Position numbers and translations under genes: made by a program. Below are positions 25,419 to 33,475 of a stretch of 64,000 nucleotides of DNA, piece by piece. The stretch is from Streptomyces sp. NBC_00234 (GTDB lineage Bacteria; Actinomycetota; Actinomycetes; Streptomycetales; Streptomycetaceae). Numbering within the stretch: position 1 is the first letter of the stretch; every line of letters starts with the position of its first letter. The notes beneath the pieces are model-generated. The model searched no databases. It was not told the origin of the DNA and worked only from the letters and a program-made list of their open reading frames with translations. The stretch covers positions 1,798,001-1,862,000 of the forward strand of contig NZ_CP108101.1 in the NCBI RefSeq assembly GCF_036195325.1. Direction: 5' to 3'.

Positions 25419-26314
25419 CGGGTGGCCTCCGCGGCGGGGGCCTGGACTCCGGTGGGTGCCGCCCCGGTGGACACGGTTCCCGTCGCGGGCTGCCAGCCCG
25501 GACCGCGGAAGACGCGGCCGGCGCGCTCGCGCCAGGTGTGCGCCGCCCGGACGTCACGGGCGATCGCCGCGTACTCGTGGGTCGCCACGCGCAGCGGGTT
25601 GTTCGTGGCGATGTTCTTGGTCAGGCCGAAGACGGGCCGCTCGGTCTCGGGGGTGAACGAGCGGAACAGCCGGTCCCAGACGATCAGGATGCCGCCGAAG
25701 TTGCGGTCCAGGTAGCCGCCCTGCGAGGCATGGTGCACCCGGTGGTGGGACGGCGTGTTCAGGACGTACTCGAAGGGCCTGGGCAGTTTGTCGACGCGCT
25801 CGGTGTGCACCCAGAACTGGTAGACGAGGTTGACCGCGGAGCAGAAGGCGAGCGCCGCCGGATGGACGCCGAGGGCGATGAGCGGGACGTAGAACGGCCA
25901 GACGGTCAGCGAGGTCCAGGGCTGGCGCAGTGCGGTGGTGAGGTTGAACTTGCGGCTGGAGTGGTGGACCACGTGGCAGGCCCAGAGGAGCCGGATGACG
26001 TGGTGGCCGCGGTGGGACCAGTAGTAGAAGAAGTCCTGGGCGAGCAGCATCAGCAGGACGGTCCACCACAGGACGGGGACGCGGAGCGGGGTCAGCTCGT
26101 AGACCGCGGTGTAGATGGCGACGATGGGTATCTTCCACAGCAGGTCGAAGACCAGGCTGCCGAGTCCCATGGTGACGCTGGTCGCGGCGTCCTTGGCGTC
26201 GTATCCGGCGGCGTCCTCATCCGGATGGAACCGGTAGCTGACCATTTCGACCACGGTGAGCAGGACGAAGGCCGGTATTGACCACAGCACGACATCGGGC
26301 AGGTTCGGCTCCAT
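25415..26314 (-). CDS. Sterol desaturase / fatty acid hydroxylase superfamily di-iron enzyme
   Basis: 299 residues. It is an integral membrane di-iron oxygenase with four or five helices. The histidine boxes are HRGHH, HVVHHSSRKFN and HHRVHH, with an additional H in FWVHTE. Members hydroxylate or desaturate sterols, carotenoids, fatty acids or alkylglycerols (AGMO). The C-terminal 60 residues are hydrophilic and Pro/Ala-rich. It is translationally coupled to a lysoplasmalogenase gene downstream, which favours a lipid, perhaps ether-lipid, substrate. The substrate is not proven. The ATG lacks a strong ribosome site. Confidence 0.9.
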   Translation of the reverse strand: MEPNLPDVVLWSIPAFVLLTVVEMVSYRFHPDEDAAGYDAKDAATSVTMGLGSLVFDLLWKIPIVAIYTAVYELTPLRVPVLWWTVLLMLLAQDFFYYWSHRGHHVIRLLWACHVVHHSSRKFNLTTALRQPWTSLTVWPFYVPLIALGVHPAALAFCSAVNLVYQFWVHTERVDKLPRPFEYVLNTPSHHRVHHASQGGYLDRNFGGILIVWDRLFRSFTPETERPVFGLTKNIATNNPLRVATHEYAAIARDVRAAHTWRERAGRVFRGPGWQPATGTVSTGAAPTGVQAPAAEATR

Positions 26315-26420
26315 GCGAGCACCGTAGATGCGCTGGTCGGCCTGCGGCTAGACGTTGTTACCCACAAGTATGCGAGACGTGGCGTCAGCAGTCTTTGGTG
26401 ACTTCTGCCAAGAGGGCCGA

Positions 26421-27134
26421 CTACACGCCCGCCGCCCCGAGCAACGCCCCCGCCCCGTAGGTGACCGCCATCGCCACCGCTCCCCCTCCCATGTTCCGCA
26501 GGATCGCCGGCCCCGGCGCCGCGTCCCCCAGCCGGGCGCTCCACCAGCCGGTCAGCGCCAGGGCGGCCAGCACCGCCAGCACCGTGACCGGCAGCCGGAG
26601 CGAGGAGGGCGGCAGCACGATCGCCAGCAGGGGCAGCAGCGCCCCCACCGTGAACGCCAGGAAGCTCGCGCCCGCCGCGTGCCAGGGGTTCGTCAGGTCG
26701 TCGGGGTCGATACCCAGCTCGACCTCGGCGTGGGCGCGCAGGGCGTCGCGTTCGGTGAGCTGGAGGGCGGCCTCCCTGGCCACTTCCCTGCTGAGGCCCT
26801 TGCCCTCCAGGAGGCCGGTGAGTTCGGCGAGTTCGGCTTCGGGAGTCTCCGACAGCTCCCGCCGCTCCGTCGCCAGCGCGGCCTTCTCCGAGTCGCGCTG
26901 GGTGGATACGGAGACGTACTCGCCCGCCGCCATCGACATGGACCCGGCCAGCAGCCCGGCCAGACCCGCCGTGAGCAGGGCGCTGCGGTCGCTGGTGGCC
27001 CCGGCGACGCCCACGACGAGGCCCGCGGTGGAGACGATGCCGTCGTTGGCGCCGAGGACCGCGGCGCGCAGCCAGTTCAGCCGTGCGCCGAGTCCCTTGC
27101 CGTGGGCTTCGTCGTGAACCTCGGTGTCCGTCAC
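26421..27134 (-). CDS. VIT1/CCC1-family Fe2+/Mn2+ transporter
   Basis: 237 residues. Membrane segments at each end flank a charged cytoplasmic segment (about 75-145, REL..., EGKGLSREVAREAALQLTERDALRAHAEVELGI), the metal-binding domain of vacuolar-iron-transporter-like proteins. The signatures GANDGIVSTAGLVVGVAGA and AGSMSMAAGEYVSVSTQRD are clear. It probably exports Fe2+ or Mn2+ from the cytoplasm. It starts at GTG 27134 and ends 106 bp before the hydroxylase start. No obvious iron or manganese operator is seen. Confidence 0.92.
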   Translation of the reverse strand: MTDTEVHDEAHGKGLGARLNWLRAAVLGANDGIVSTAGLVVGVAGATSDRSALLTAGLAGLLAGSMSMAAGEYVSVSTQRDSEKAALATERRELSETPEAELAELTGLLEGKGLSREVAREAALQLTERDALRAHAEVELGIDPDDLTNPWHAAGASFLAFTVGALLPLLAIVLPPSSLRLPVTVLAVLAALALTGWWSARLGDAAPGPAILRNMGGGAVAMAVTYGAGALLGAAGV

Positions 27135-27159
27135 CCGGGGATGGTCTCACTCCGGCCTC

Positions 27160-28386
27160 TCACCAGACGCGGACCGACCCGCCCGGTGCGAAGGCGGGAC
27201 TGGTGGCGTCGGCCGGGACCTCCTCCAGCGGCTCCGCGATCTCCTCGACCGTCGGGCCCGCCTTCGCCGCGATCAGGTCGAGCGCGGCGAGGTCGAAGCC
27301 GTAGACGCGGGCGGCGTTGCCGCCGGCCATGGCCGCGATCTCGTGCCGCGGCAGCCCCGCGTACGCGATGCGCAGACCTTCCCTGGAGTACGGGGCGGTG
27401 CCTTCGTCGTGCGGGTAGTCGCTGCCCCACATAATCTTGTCGAGGCCGATCCGGTCACGCAGCGGCACCTCGTGCGGACGCATGAAACTGGCGCCGACGA
27501 AGCAGTTGTCGCGCCACACCTCGCCGGGGCTGTTCCCCATCGAAGCCGCCAGCCCCGCACCGAACTTGGACTCCGCGGTGGCCGCGCGCGAGGCCGCGGC
27601 CACGAGACGCCCGTGGTAGTAGTCGAGCATCTCCACGACGCCCGGGATCCAGCCGGAGCCCTGTTCGGTGAGGACCAGCTTCAGACCGGGATGGCGGCGG
27701 AAGGCCCCGCCGAAGATCAGGTGCCACAGCGCCCGGTGCGAGAACCACGTGGTCTCCACCATGAAGACGGCGCGCGCCGCCGGTTCGTCGCCGAGCGGCG
27801 GGGAGGCCGACCCGCCGTGATGGTTCACCGGTACGTCCAGTTCCTCGCAGACCGCCCACAGGGGGTCGTACACCTGGGAGTAGAGCTCGGGGACGCCCGA
27901 GCCCGGCGGTGCGCCCGGCAGCAGGATGCCTCCGGTGAGGCCGGCCTCCTTGGTGCGGCGGACCTCGCGCACCGCCTCCGCCGGGTCGTTGAGGAGGATC
28001 TGGGCGACGCCCGCGCGCCGGCCGGGAGCCTGTGCGCAGAAGTCGGCGAGCCAGCGGTTGTGGGCGCGCAGGCCCGCCCAGCGCTGTTCGTACTCCTCCC
28101 GGGTGGGTGCGGGGGCCATCAGGGAGGCGGAGGGGAAGAAGGGCGGAATGGTGTTGGGGAAGACGACCTCGGCGACGATGCCGTCCGCCTCCAGTTCGGC
28201 GAGGCGGCGGGCGGAGTTCCAGTTGCGGTCGGCGGTGTCCGCCACCAGGTCCTCGTACGGATTGACGTACGACGCCGCCCAGGCGTCGAAGTCGGCGTGG
28301 TGCTTCGACTCCAGGTACGGCTTGTAGTCGAGGAGGTCGGCGCCCGCGTGGCAGTCGGCGGAGATGACGGTGTAGCGCTCGGTCAT
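27160..28386 (-). CDS. Amidohydrolase-2 family protein (second of a pair)
   Basis: 408 residues, a TIM-barrel metal-dependent hydrolase of the ACMSD/amidohydrolase_2 type. It opens TVISADCHAG, has PVNHHGGSASPP in the barrel and IMWGSDYPHDEGTAPYS, the conserved GSDxPH near the C terminus. Relatives are decarboxylases or hydrolases of aromatic or ring-cleavage acids. It is about as long as, and clearly related to, the preceding gene, and its ATG overlaps that gene's stop (ATGA). Last gene of the TetR-adjacent operon. The substrate is unknown. Confidence 0.88.
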   Translation of the reverse strand: MTERYTVISADCHAGADLLDYKPYLESKHHADFDAWAASYVNPYEDLVADTADRNWNSARRLAELEADGIVAEVVFPNTIPPFFPSASLMAPAPTREEYEQRWAGLRAHNRWLADFCAQAPGRRAGVAQILLNDPAEAVREVRRTKEAGLTGGILLPGAPPGSGVPELYSQVYDPLWAVCEELDVPVNHHGGSASPPLGDEPAARAVFMVETTWFSHRALWHLIFGGAFRRHPGLKLVLTEQGSGWIPGVVEMLDYYHGRLVAAASRAATAESKFGAGLAASMGNSPGEVWRDNCFVGASFMRPHEVPLRDRIGLDKIMWGSDYPHDEGTAPYSREGLRIAYAGLPRHEIAAMAGGNAARVYGFDLAALDLIAAKAGPTVEEIAEPLEEVPADATSPAFAPGGSVRVW

Positions 28387-29657
28387 GACGCCCCCAGCAC
28401 CGGGAAGTCGTGGCCGGTCAGCCAGTGGCGGCCCACGTCGCGCGAGCGCGCCCACGACGCCTCGACCGCCGTCTGGTCGTCGCTCTGGCCCAGGTCCTGC
28501 GGGGTCGGGCCGATGCGCCGGGCCAGCGGGGCGAGTTTCGCCGTGTCGAAACCGAAGACCTCGGCCGCGGCCAGGCCCAGCATCCGGCGGGTCTCGGCGA
28601 CCGGGATGTCGTGGAAGGTGTTGCGCAGCCACTGGGCGGTGCCGGGCCAGGTGCCTTCGGGGTGGGGGAAGTCGCTGCCCCAGAGGATGTTGTCGACGCC
28701 TATCTCGTACCGCTGGGCCAGTTCGCGGCGTTTGGTGTTGGTGGCGCAGACGAAGACCTGGCGGTCGAGGTACTCGTGCGGCGGGCGCTTCAGTTCGGCG
28801 AACGGGGAGAGCTTCTTGCCGCCGTGCGCGCCCAGGTAGAGGCGGTCCATGAACCACAGGAGGTTCGGCAGCCACCAGCAGCCCGACTCGGCGACCCCGA
28901 ACTTCAGCCCGGGGTGGCGCTCGAAGACGCCCGACCAGAGCAGGAACCAGAGGGGGCGCGAGGGCCACCAGGTGACCTCGGAGACGTAGATGCCGAGATG
29001 GTCGCCGTACTCGTGGCGCGGGGCCGCGCCGGAGTGGGTGAGGACCGGCATCGCCGTCTCGGCCGCCGCCGCCCACACGGGGTCGTAACGGCGGTCGTGG
29101 TACGGGGCCTTGTCCACCCACATCGAGGGGATCATCAGCGCCCCGAGCCCGGACTCCTTGGCCCGGTGGATCTCGGCGACGACCCGGCCGACCTCGCCGG
29201 TGACGGGTAACAGGGCCACTCCGCAGTGGCGTTCGGGGTGCTGGGAGACGAACTCGGCGAGCCAGCGGTTGTGCGCCTGCGCACCCGCCATGCCGAGTTC
29301 GGGGTCCTGGTCGCCGGAGAGCCCGAGGCCGACGCCGAAGGGCGCGGCGGTGCGGCTGTCCACGGCATCGGCGTCGGGGAAGACGACCTCGGCGGCCACC
29401 CCGTCGCCGTCGAGTTCCTTGAGCCGCTGCGTGACGTCCCAACCTCCCCTGAGGCCCTCCTCGTTGTCGTGGAACCACTGGTCGGCGAAGGCTTCGTTGC
29501 GTACGCCGAGCCGGGTCATCTCCTCACGGCGGCGGTCGCGGCCGGCCAGGAACTCGTCGAAATCGCGGTGGAAGCGGGAATCCAGGTAGGGCCGGTACTC
29601 CTCGGTGGGCAGCCCGGCGTGGCAGTCGGAGGAGATGATCAGGTACGGGTCCGTCAT
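28383..29657 (-). CDS. Amidohydrolase-2 family protein (first of a pair)
   Basis: 424 residues, with the same TIM-barrel family features: LIISSDCHAG at the N terminus, VLTHSGAAPRHEYGDH and ILWGSDFPHPEGTWPGT. The first metal-binding position is DCH rather than HxH, as in the ACMSD group. ATG at 29657 has GAGGAGC upstream. It is 28 bp after the SDR gene and overlaps its paralogue by 4 bp. The two copies may form a heteromer or act on successive intermediates. The function is unknown. Confidence 0.88.
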   Translation of the reverse strand: MTDPYLIISSDCHAGLPTEEYRPYLDSRFHRDFDEFLAGRDRRREEMTRLGVRNEAFADQWFHDNEEGLRGGWDVTQRLKELDGDGVAAEVVFPDADAVDSRTAAPFGVGLGLSGDQDPELGMAGAQAHNRWLAEFVSQHPERHCGVALLPVTGEVGRVVAEIHRAKESGLGALMIPSMWVDKAPYHDRRYDPVWAAAAETAMPVLTHSGAAPRHEYGDHLGIYVSEVTWWPSRPLWFLLWSGVFERHPGLKFGVAESGCWWLPNLLWFMDRLYLGAHGGKKLSPFAELKRPPHEYLDRQVFVCATNTKRRELAQRYEIGVDNILWGSDFPHPEGTWPGTAQWLRNTFHDIPVAETRRMLGLAAAEVFGFDTAKLAPLARRIGPTPQDLGQSDDQTAVEASWARSRDVGRHWLTGHDFPVLGAS

Positions 29658-29685
29658 CGCTTGCTCCTCGGTGGGGACGGTCCGG

Positions 29686-30570
29686 TCAGTCGAGTACGAA
29701 GCTCTCCAGGTAGGCCGGGTTCGCGCGGTCGAGCATGGACCGGGACCTGGCACGGATCTGCTGGTCGCTGTGCTCGCTCGGCGGCAGCATCCAGAAGCGG
29801 TCGGCGCGGATGCCGTCCACGACGGTCTGCGCGACCTCGTCGACGTGCGTGAACTCCACCTCCTGGCCCGCCGCTCTCATGGCGGCCTCCCATTGGCCGA
29901 GGTTGCGGTACGGGGTCCTGCGGGGCTTCTCCTTGGCGTACCGCTCCGGGCGGTTGCGGTGCGACTCCCACAGGCCGGTGCGGAGCATGTGCGGGCCGGG
30001 GAAGAGCACCGAGGCGCCGACGTGCGCGCCGTCCGCGCGGAGGTGGGCGTAGAGCGACTCGGTCATGGTGACCACGGCGGCCTTCGTGACGGCGTACACG
30101 GAGGCGGTGGGCAGCGGGGCGATCCCGCCGTCGCCGGACGAGGTGTTGACGACATGGCCGGGGCCGCCGCCCTCGATCATGCGGGGCACGAACGCCTGGA
30201 TGCCGTGGAAGACACCCCACACGTTGACGGCGAACGCCCACTTCCAGTCGTTCGGTTCGTGCTCCCACATGCGGCCCTCGGCCCCGGAGCCGACCCCCGC
30301 GTTGTTGCAGAGCACATGGACGGCGCCGAACGTCTCGTACGCGGAGTCGGCGAGCGCTTCGACGGAGTCGCGTTCCCCGACGTCGGTGATCCGGGCCAGC
30401 ACCTGGGCGCCGCCCTCGGTCAGTTCGTCGGCCGCCTTGCGCAGCGCCTCCTCCTCGACGTCGGCGAGGACGACCTTCAGCCCCTCCCCGGCGAACCTCC
30501 GGGCCATGGCGAGCCCGATGCCGCTCGCGGCGCCCGTGACGACGGCGACCTGCCCCTCCTCCAGCCTCAT
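29686..30570 (-). CDS. SDR family oxidoreductase
   Basis: 294 residues, a classical SDR. The cofactor motif is VTGAASGIG, the NNAG motif is CNNAGVG, Ser is in NTSSGDGG, and YAVTK supplies the catalytic Tyr/Lys. An extended C-terminal region (about 195-294) with Arg/Glu-rich substrate-lid sequence is longer than in FabG. Its ATG overlaps the stop of the decarboxylase-like gene (ATGA). It probably oxidises or reduces an alcohol/ketone intermediate of the pathway encoded by this operon. Confidence 0.9.
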   Translation of the reverse strand: MRLEEGQVAVVTGAASGIGLAMARRFAGEGLKVVLADVEEEALRKAADELTEGGAQVLARITDVGERDSVEALADSAYETFGAVHVLCNNAGVGSGAEGRMWEHEPNDWKWAFAVNVWGVFHGIQAFVPRMIEGGGPGHVVNTSSGDGGIAPLPTASVYAVTKAAVVTMTESLYAHLRADGAHVGASVLFPGPHMLRTGLWESHRNRPERYAKEKPRRTPYRNLGQWEAAMRAAGQEVEFTHVDEVAQTVVDGIRADRFWMLPPSEHSDQQIRARSRSMLDRANPAYLESFVLD

Positions 30571-31367
30571 CGGACGCTCTCCTCGGGCGGACCGTCGAGG
30601 ATCTGCTGCGGATCGTCGTAACGCTGGTGGATGTACGGGAGCAGCGCCTCGGCGCTCACCCGCTCGACGGCCCTGCCGCTCTGGTCGCTGGTCTTCTCGC
30701 CGAGCGTGATCCCGATCAGGCGGAGTACGGGGAGGTCGGCGACCGGGTCGTAGACCGATTCGCGCAGCACCACGTCGCCGGTGATCCGCTCCAGTTTGCG
30801 GACCTTCTCGTGGCGGGTGCAGTGGATCAGGACGGGGTCGCCGTCGAAGCCCTCGCCGTCGACGGCGGGCAGGAACTTGAAGTAGAAGTCGAGCTTCGTC
30901 TCCGGCTCGGGGAGGGGGAGCGGTCCGTCGACCGCGCCGCGCACCTCGACGAACGCGATGCCGTGCCGGGCGAGCGCGGCCCTGACGACGAGACCTTCGC
31001 GTTCGACGGTGACCTCGCCCAGTTTCTTCGGTTCGCCGAAGACCTCGCGGCCACCGGTCAGCGCCCGCTCGTGGGTCATCGGCATGACGAGCGGATACCA
31101 GCCCTCGTGCCCGTCGTGCACGGCGGCGACGGCGACGGAGCCCGCGCCGAGCGGATAGCCGGGGAGGTCGACCTTGCTGATGTTGGCGCGCACCAGAGGG
31201 CGTTCGGCCGGTTTCAGGGGCGGCGGGAGGACGGCCGCCACGGCGTCGGGGTCGCTCTCCCAGAGGGCGACCACACCGGTGGACCAGATGTCGGGGAGCC
31301 GGGAGCCGGCCGCGCGGGCCTCCGCGATCTCGGCCCCGGTGCGCGCGCCGTACCGTACACGTGCCAT
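30567..31367 (-). CDS. Acetoacetate decarboxylase-like protein
   Basis: 266 residues of the acetoacetate decarboxylase superfamily. A recognisable segment is GREVFGEPKKLGEV, which contains the KK pair where the Schiff-base lysine of the family lies. Members decarboxylate beta-keto acids or, in divergent branches, act as aldolases or hydratases. ATG at 31367 follows GGGTGG; an open frame upstream crosses the operator and is unlikely to be used. It is the first gene of a four-gene operon (decarboxylase-like, SDR, two amidohydrolases), divergent from a TetR regulator. Confidence 0.86.
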   Translation of the reverse strand: MARVRYGARTGAEIAEARAAGSRLPDIWSTGVVALWESDPDAVAAVLPPPLKPAERPLVRANISKVDLPGYPLGAGSVAVAAVHDGHEGWYPLVMPMTHERALTGGREVFGEPKKLGEVTVEREGLVVRAALARHGIAFVEVRGAVDGPLPLPEPETKLDFYFKFLPAVDGEGFDGDPVLIHCTRHEKVRKLERITGDVVLRESVYDPVADLPVLRLIGITLGEKTSDQSGRAVERVSAEALLPYIHQRYDDPQQILDGPPEESVR

Positions 31368-31392
31368 GTCGTACCACCCTTCGTCGGTAGCC

Positions 31393-31407
31393 TGTAACAC
31401 AGTTACA
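31393..31407. promoter_or_regulatory. Palindromic operator for the divergent TetR regulator
   Basis: TGTAACACAGTTACA has perfect TGTAAC/GTTACA arms and three central bases. It lies 26 bp upstream of the decarboxylase-like start and 52 bp upstream of tetR. Shape and position fit a TetR-family operator controlling both directions. Confidence 0.78.
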
Positions 31408-31459
31408 CCGGGAGCCGTGAAGGGTAAAGAGCCGTGCACGTACGAGAACGGGGAGCTCC

Positions 31460-32098
31460 ATGCCACGCACCGCCCTGACACGCGCGGAGGTGCTCGACGC
31501 CGCCGCGGCCCTCGTCGTGCGGGACGGGCCCGGCTCGCTCACCATGCGCAGCCTCGCCACGGAGCTCGGCACCGCGGTCACCTCGATCTACTGGCACGTC
31601 GGCAACCGCGAATCGCTCCTGGACGCCCTGGTGGAACGCACCGTCCAGGAGATGGGCGCGATCCGTCCCACCGGCCGCACCCCGGTCGCCCGGGTCGTCT
31701 CCATCGCCCGCGGCCTGCGGCGCGAACTGCGCGACCGTCCCCATCTGATCGCGATGGTCCACGAACGCGGACTGACGGAGCGGATGTTCCTGCCTGCCCA
31801 GCAGGCCCTGGTCCACGAGGTGCACGCCGCGGGGCTGCGCGGCGCCCGGGCCGCCGAGGCGGTTCGCGCCGTGCAGTTCCAGGTCGTCGGCTTCCTGCTC
31901 GTCGAGCGCAACCGTGAGCGCTCACCGGTCCAGTCGCCGGGCGAGGAGGAGCTGTGGGCCACGGCCGCCGGGCACGATCCGGCGCTGGCGCGGGCGCTGG
32001 CCCGGCCTGCCGACCCGGAGCGGTTGTTCACCGTCTCCGTACGCGCGTTGGCGCAGTCCCTGATCGGCTCCGGCCCCGGTCCGGAGACCGCCGAATAG
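31460..32098 (+). CDS. TetR family transcriptional regulator
   Basis: 212 residues. The N-terminal helix-turn-helix (about 5-50) reads LTRAEVLDAAAALVVRDGPGSLTMRSLATELGTAVTSIYWHVGNRESLLDALV, the TetR signature. The ligand-binding C-terminal half is helical. The ATG follows GGGAG. A perfect palindrome lies in the divergent promoter region, so it most likely represses the adjacent catabolic-type operon and itself. The ligand is likely an intermediate of that pathway. Confidence 0.92.
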   Translation: MPRTALTRAEVLDAAAALVVRDGPGSLTMRSLATELGTAVTSIYWHVGNRESLLDALVERTVQEMGAIRPTGRTPVARVVSIARGLRRELRDRPHLIAMVHERGLTERMFLPAQQALVHEVHAAGLRGARAAEAVRAVQFQVVGFLLVERNRERSPVQSPGEEELWATAAGHDPALARALARPADPERLFTVSVRALAQSLIGSGPGPETAE

Positions 32099-32132
32099 GG
32101 ACTGTCGGTCCCGGCCCGTATTCTCTGTGACC

Positions 32133-33107
32133 ATGCTCGACGACCGCCAGACTGCAGCGCCGTGGCCGACCGCCTACCCACAGGGGTACGCGGTCGTCGA
32201 CGTGGAGACCACCGGACTCGCGCGCGACGACCGGATAGTGTCCGCCGCCGTCTACCGGCTGGACGCCCAGGGCAACGTCGAGGACCACTGGTACACGCTG
32301 GTCAATCCCGAGCGGGACCCCGGCCCCGTCTGGATCCACGGGCTGACCAGCGATGTCCTGGAAGGCGCCCCACTCTTCCCCGAGGTGGCCGCGGAGTTGT
32401 CCGCGCGGCTCGCGGACCGGGTGCTCGTCGCGCACAACGCCGCGTTCGACTGGTCGATGATCGCCCGGGAGTACGCACGCGCCTCCGTCGTCGCCCCCGT
32501 CGAACAGCGGCTGTGCACCATCGCCCTCTCCAAGGAACTGCGGCTCCCGCTGCCCAACCACAAGCTGGAGTCGCTCGCCGCGCACTACGGCGTGGTGCAG
32601 CAGCGCGCCCACCACGCGCTCGACGACGCCCGGGTGCTCGCCGAGGCGTTCCGCCCGAGCCTGCACGCGGCGGCTCTCGGAGGCGTACGACTGCCGCTCC
32701 TGGAGTGCCGGCCGCTGACCGAGTGGTCCGACTCCCCGGTCACCCCGCGGATCGGTTACCAGGCTTCGCACGGTCAGAACAGCTGGCGTGCCTCGCGCAA
32801 GCGCCCGGCGTGCCCGTATCCGAATCCGGGACGGTACGAGAAGGACAAACCTCTCATGCAGGGCATGCGGGTGGCGTTCTCCGGGGACACCTCGATCGAC
32901 CGCGAGCTGTTGGAGGACCGCGCCGTGGAGGCCGGACTCCACGTGGCGACCAGCGTCTCCAGGCTGACCAGCCTCCTCGTCACCAACGACCCGGACGCGG
33001 CGACGTCGAAGACGGTGAAGGCCAAGTCGTTCGGCACGCCGATCCTGGAGGAGAGCGCCTTCACCCATCTGTTGCGGGACGTGGCTCCGGCACCGTCATC
33101 GGAGTGA
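32133..33107 (+). CDS. DEDDh 3'-5' exonuclease with C-terminal BRCT domain
   Basis: 324 residues. The exonuclease domain (about 18-180) resembles DNA polymerase III epsilon: Asp23/Glu25 in VVDVETTG, HNAAFDWSM, and HHALDDARV with the catalytic His and Asp. A linker with Arg/Lys/Pro leads to a BRCT-like domain (about 240-318; GMRVAFSGDTSIDRELLEDRAVEAGLHVATSVSRLTSLLV). This suggests DNA repair or replication editing. The start is ATG 32133 or GTG 32127. Neither has a ribosome site, but TATTCT at 32119-32124 is a good -10 box placed for leaderless transcription. Confidence 0.87.
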   Translation: MLDDRQTAAPWPTAYPQGYAVVDVETTGLARDDRIVSAAVYRLDAQGNVEDHWYTLVNPERDPGPVWIHGLTSDVLEGAPLFPEVAAELSARLADRVLVAHNAAFDWSMIAREYARASVVAPVEQRLCTIALSKELRLPLPNHKLESLAAHYGVVQQRAHHALDDARVLAEAFRPSLHAAALGGVRLPLLECRPLTEWSDSPVTPRIGYQASHGQNSWRASRKRPACPYPNPGRYEKDKPLMQGMRVAFSGDTSIDRELLEDRAVEAGLHVATSVSRLTSLLVTNDPDAATSKTVKAKSFGTPILEESAFTHLLRDVAPAPSSE

Positions 33108-33170
33108 ACCGGGCGCGACTCGCCCGCCATCCGCTCGCCCGCCGCCGCCTCGCGTCCCACCCTGTGGCGC

Positions 33171-33404
33171 ATGGCACGTTGCGAGGTTTGCGGAAACGAC
33201 TACGGCATGTCCTTCGAGGTGCACGCGCAGGGCGCGGTGCACGTCTTCGACTGCTTCTCCTGCGCCATTCACCGCATGGCGCCCATCTGTGAGCACTGCC
33301 GGGTCCAGGTGATCGGGCAGGGCGTCGAGGTCGAGGGCCACTGGTACTGCGGCGCCCACTGCGCCCGCGCCGAGGGAAGGGCGGGCATCGTGGACAAAGT
33401 GTGA
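33171..33404 (+). CDS. Small protein with two zinc-ribbon (LIM-like) motifs
   Basis: 77 residues with eight cysteines in four pairs: Cys4/Cys7, Cys28/Cys31, Cys40/Cys43 and Cys60/Cys64 (with His34). This spacing is that of a LIM-like or treble double zinc finger. No membrane segment or signal is present. Homologues are annotated only as conserved in Streptomyces. It could bind nucleic acid or protein. It follows the exonuclease-BRCT gene by 63 bp on the same strand. The start ATG is not backed by a strong ribosome site. Confidence 0.8.
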   Translation: MARCEVCGNDYGMSFEVHAQGAVHVFDCFSCAIHRMAPICEHCRVQVIGQGVEVEGHWYCGAHCARAEGRAGIVDKV

Positions 33405-33441
33405 CGGGCCTCCCCGGCCCCACCCCCACCCCTCCGTACCG

Positions 33442-33475
33442 CACCCCATGACACCGGTTGTACCGTCATGGGGTG
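33442..33475. promoter_or_regulatory. Inverted repeat spanning the SURF1 start codon
   Basis: CACCCCATGAC (33442-33452) and GTCATGGGGTG (33465-33475) are perfect complements, 12 bp apart. The second arm ends on the GTG start of SURF1. TACCGT at 33461-33466 is a plausible -10 box for a leaderless message. The repeat could be an operator covering the promoter. Confidence 0.55.
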
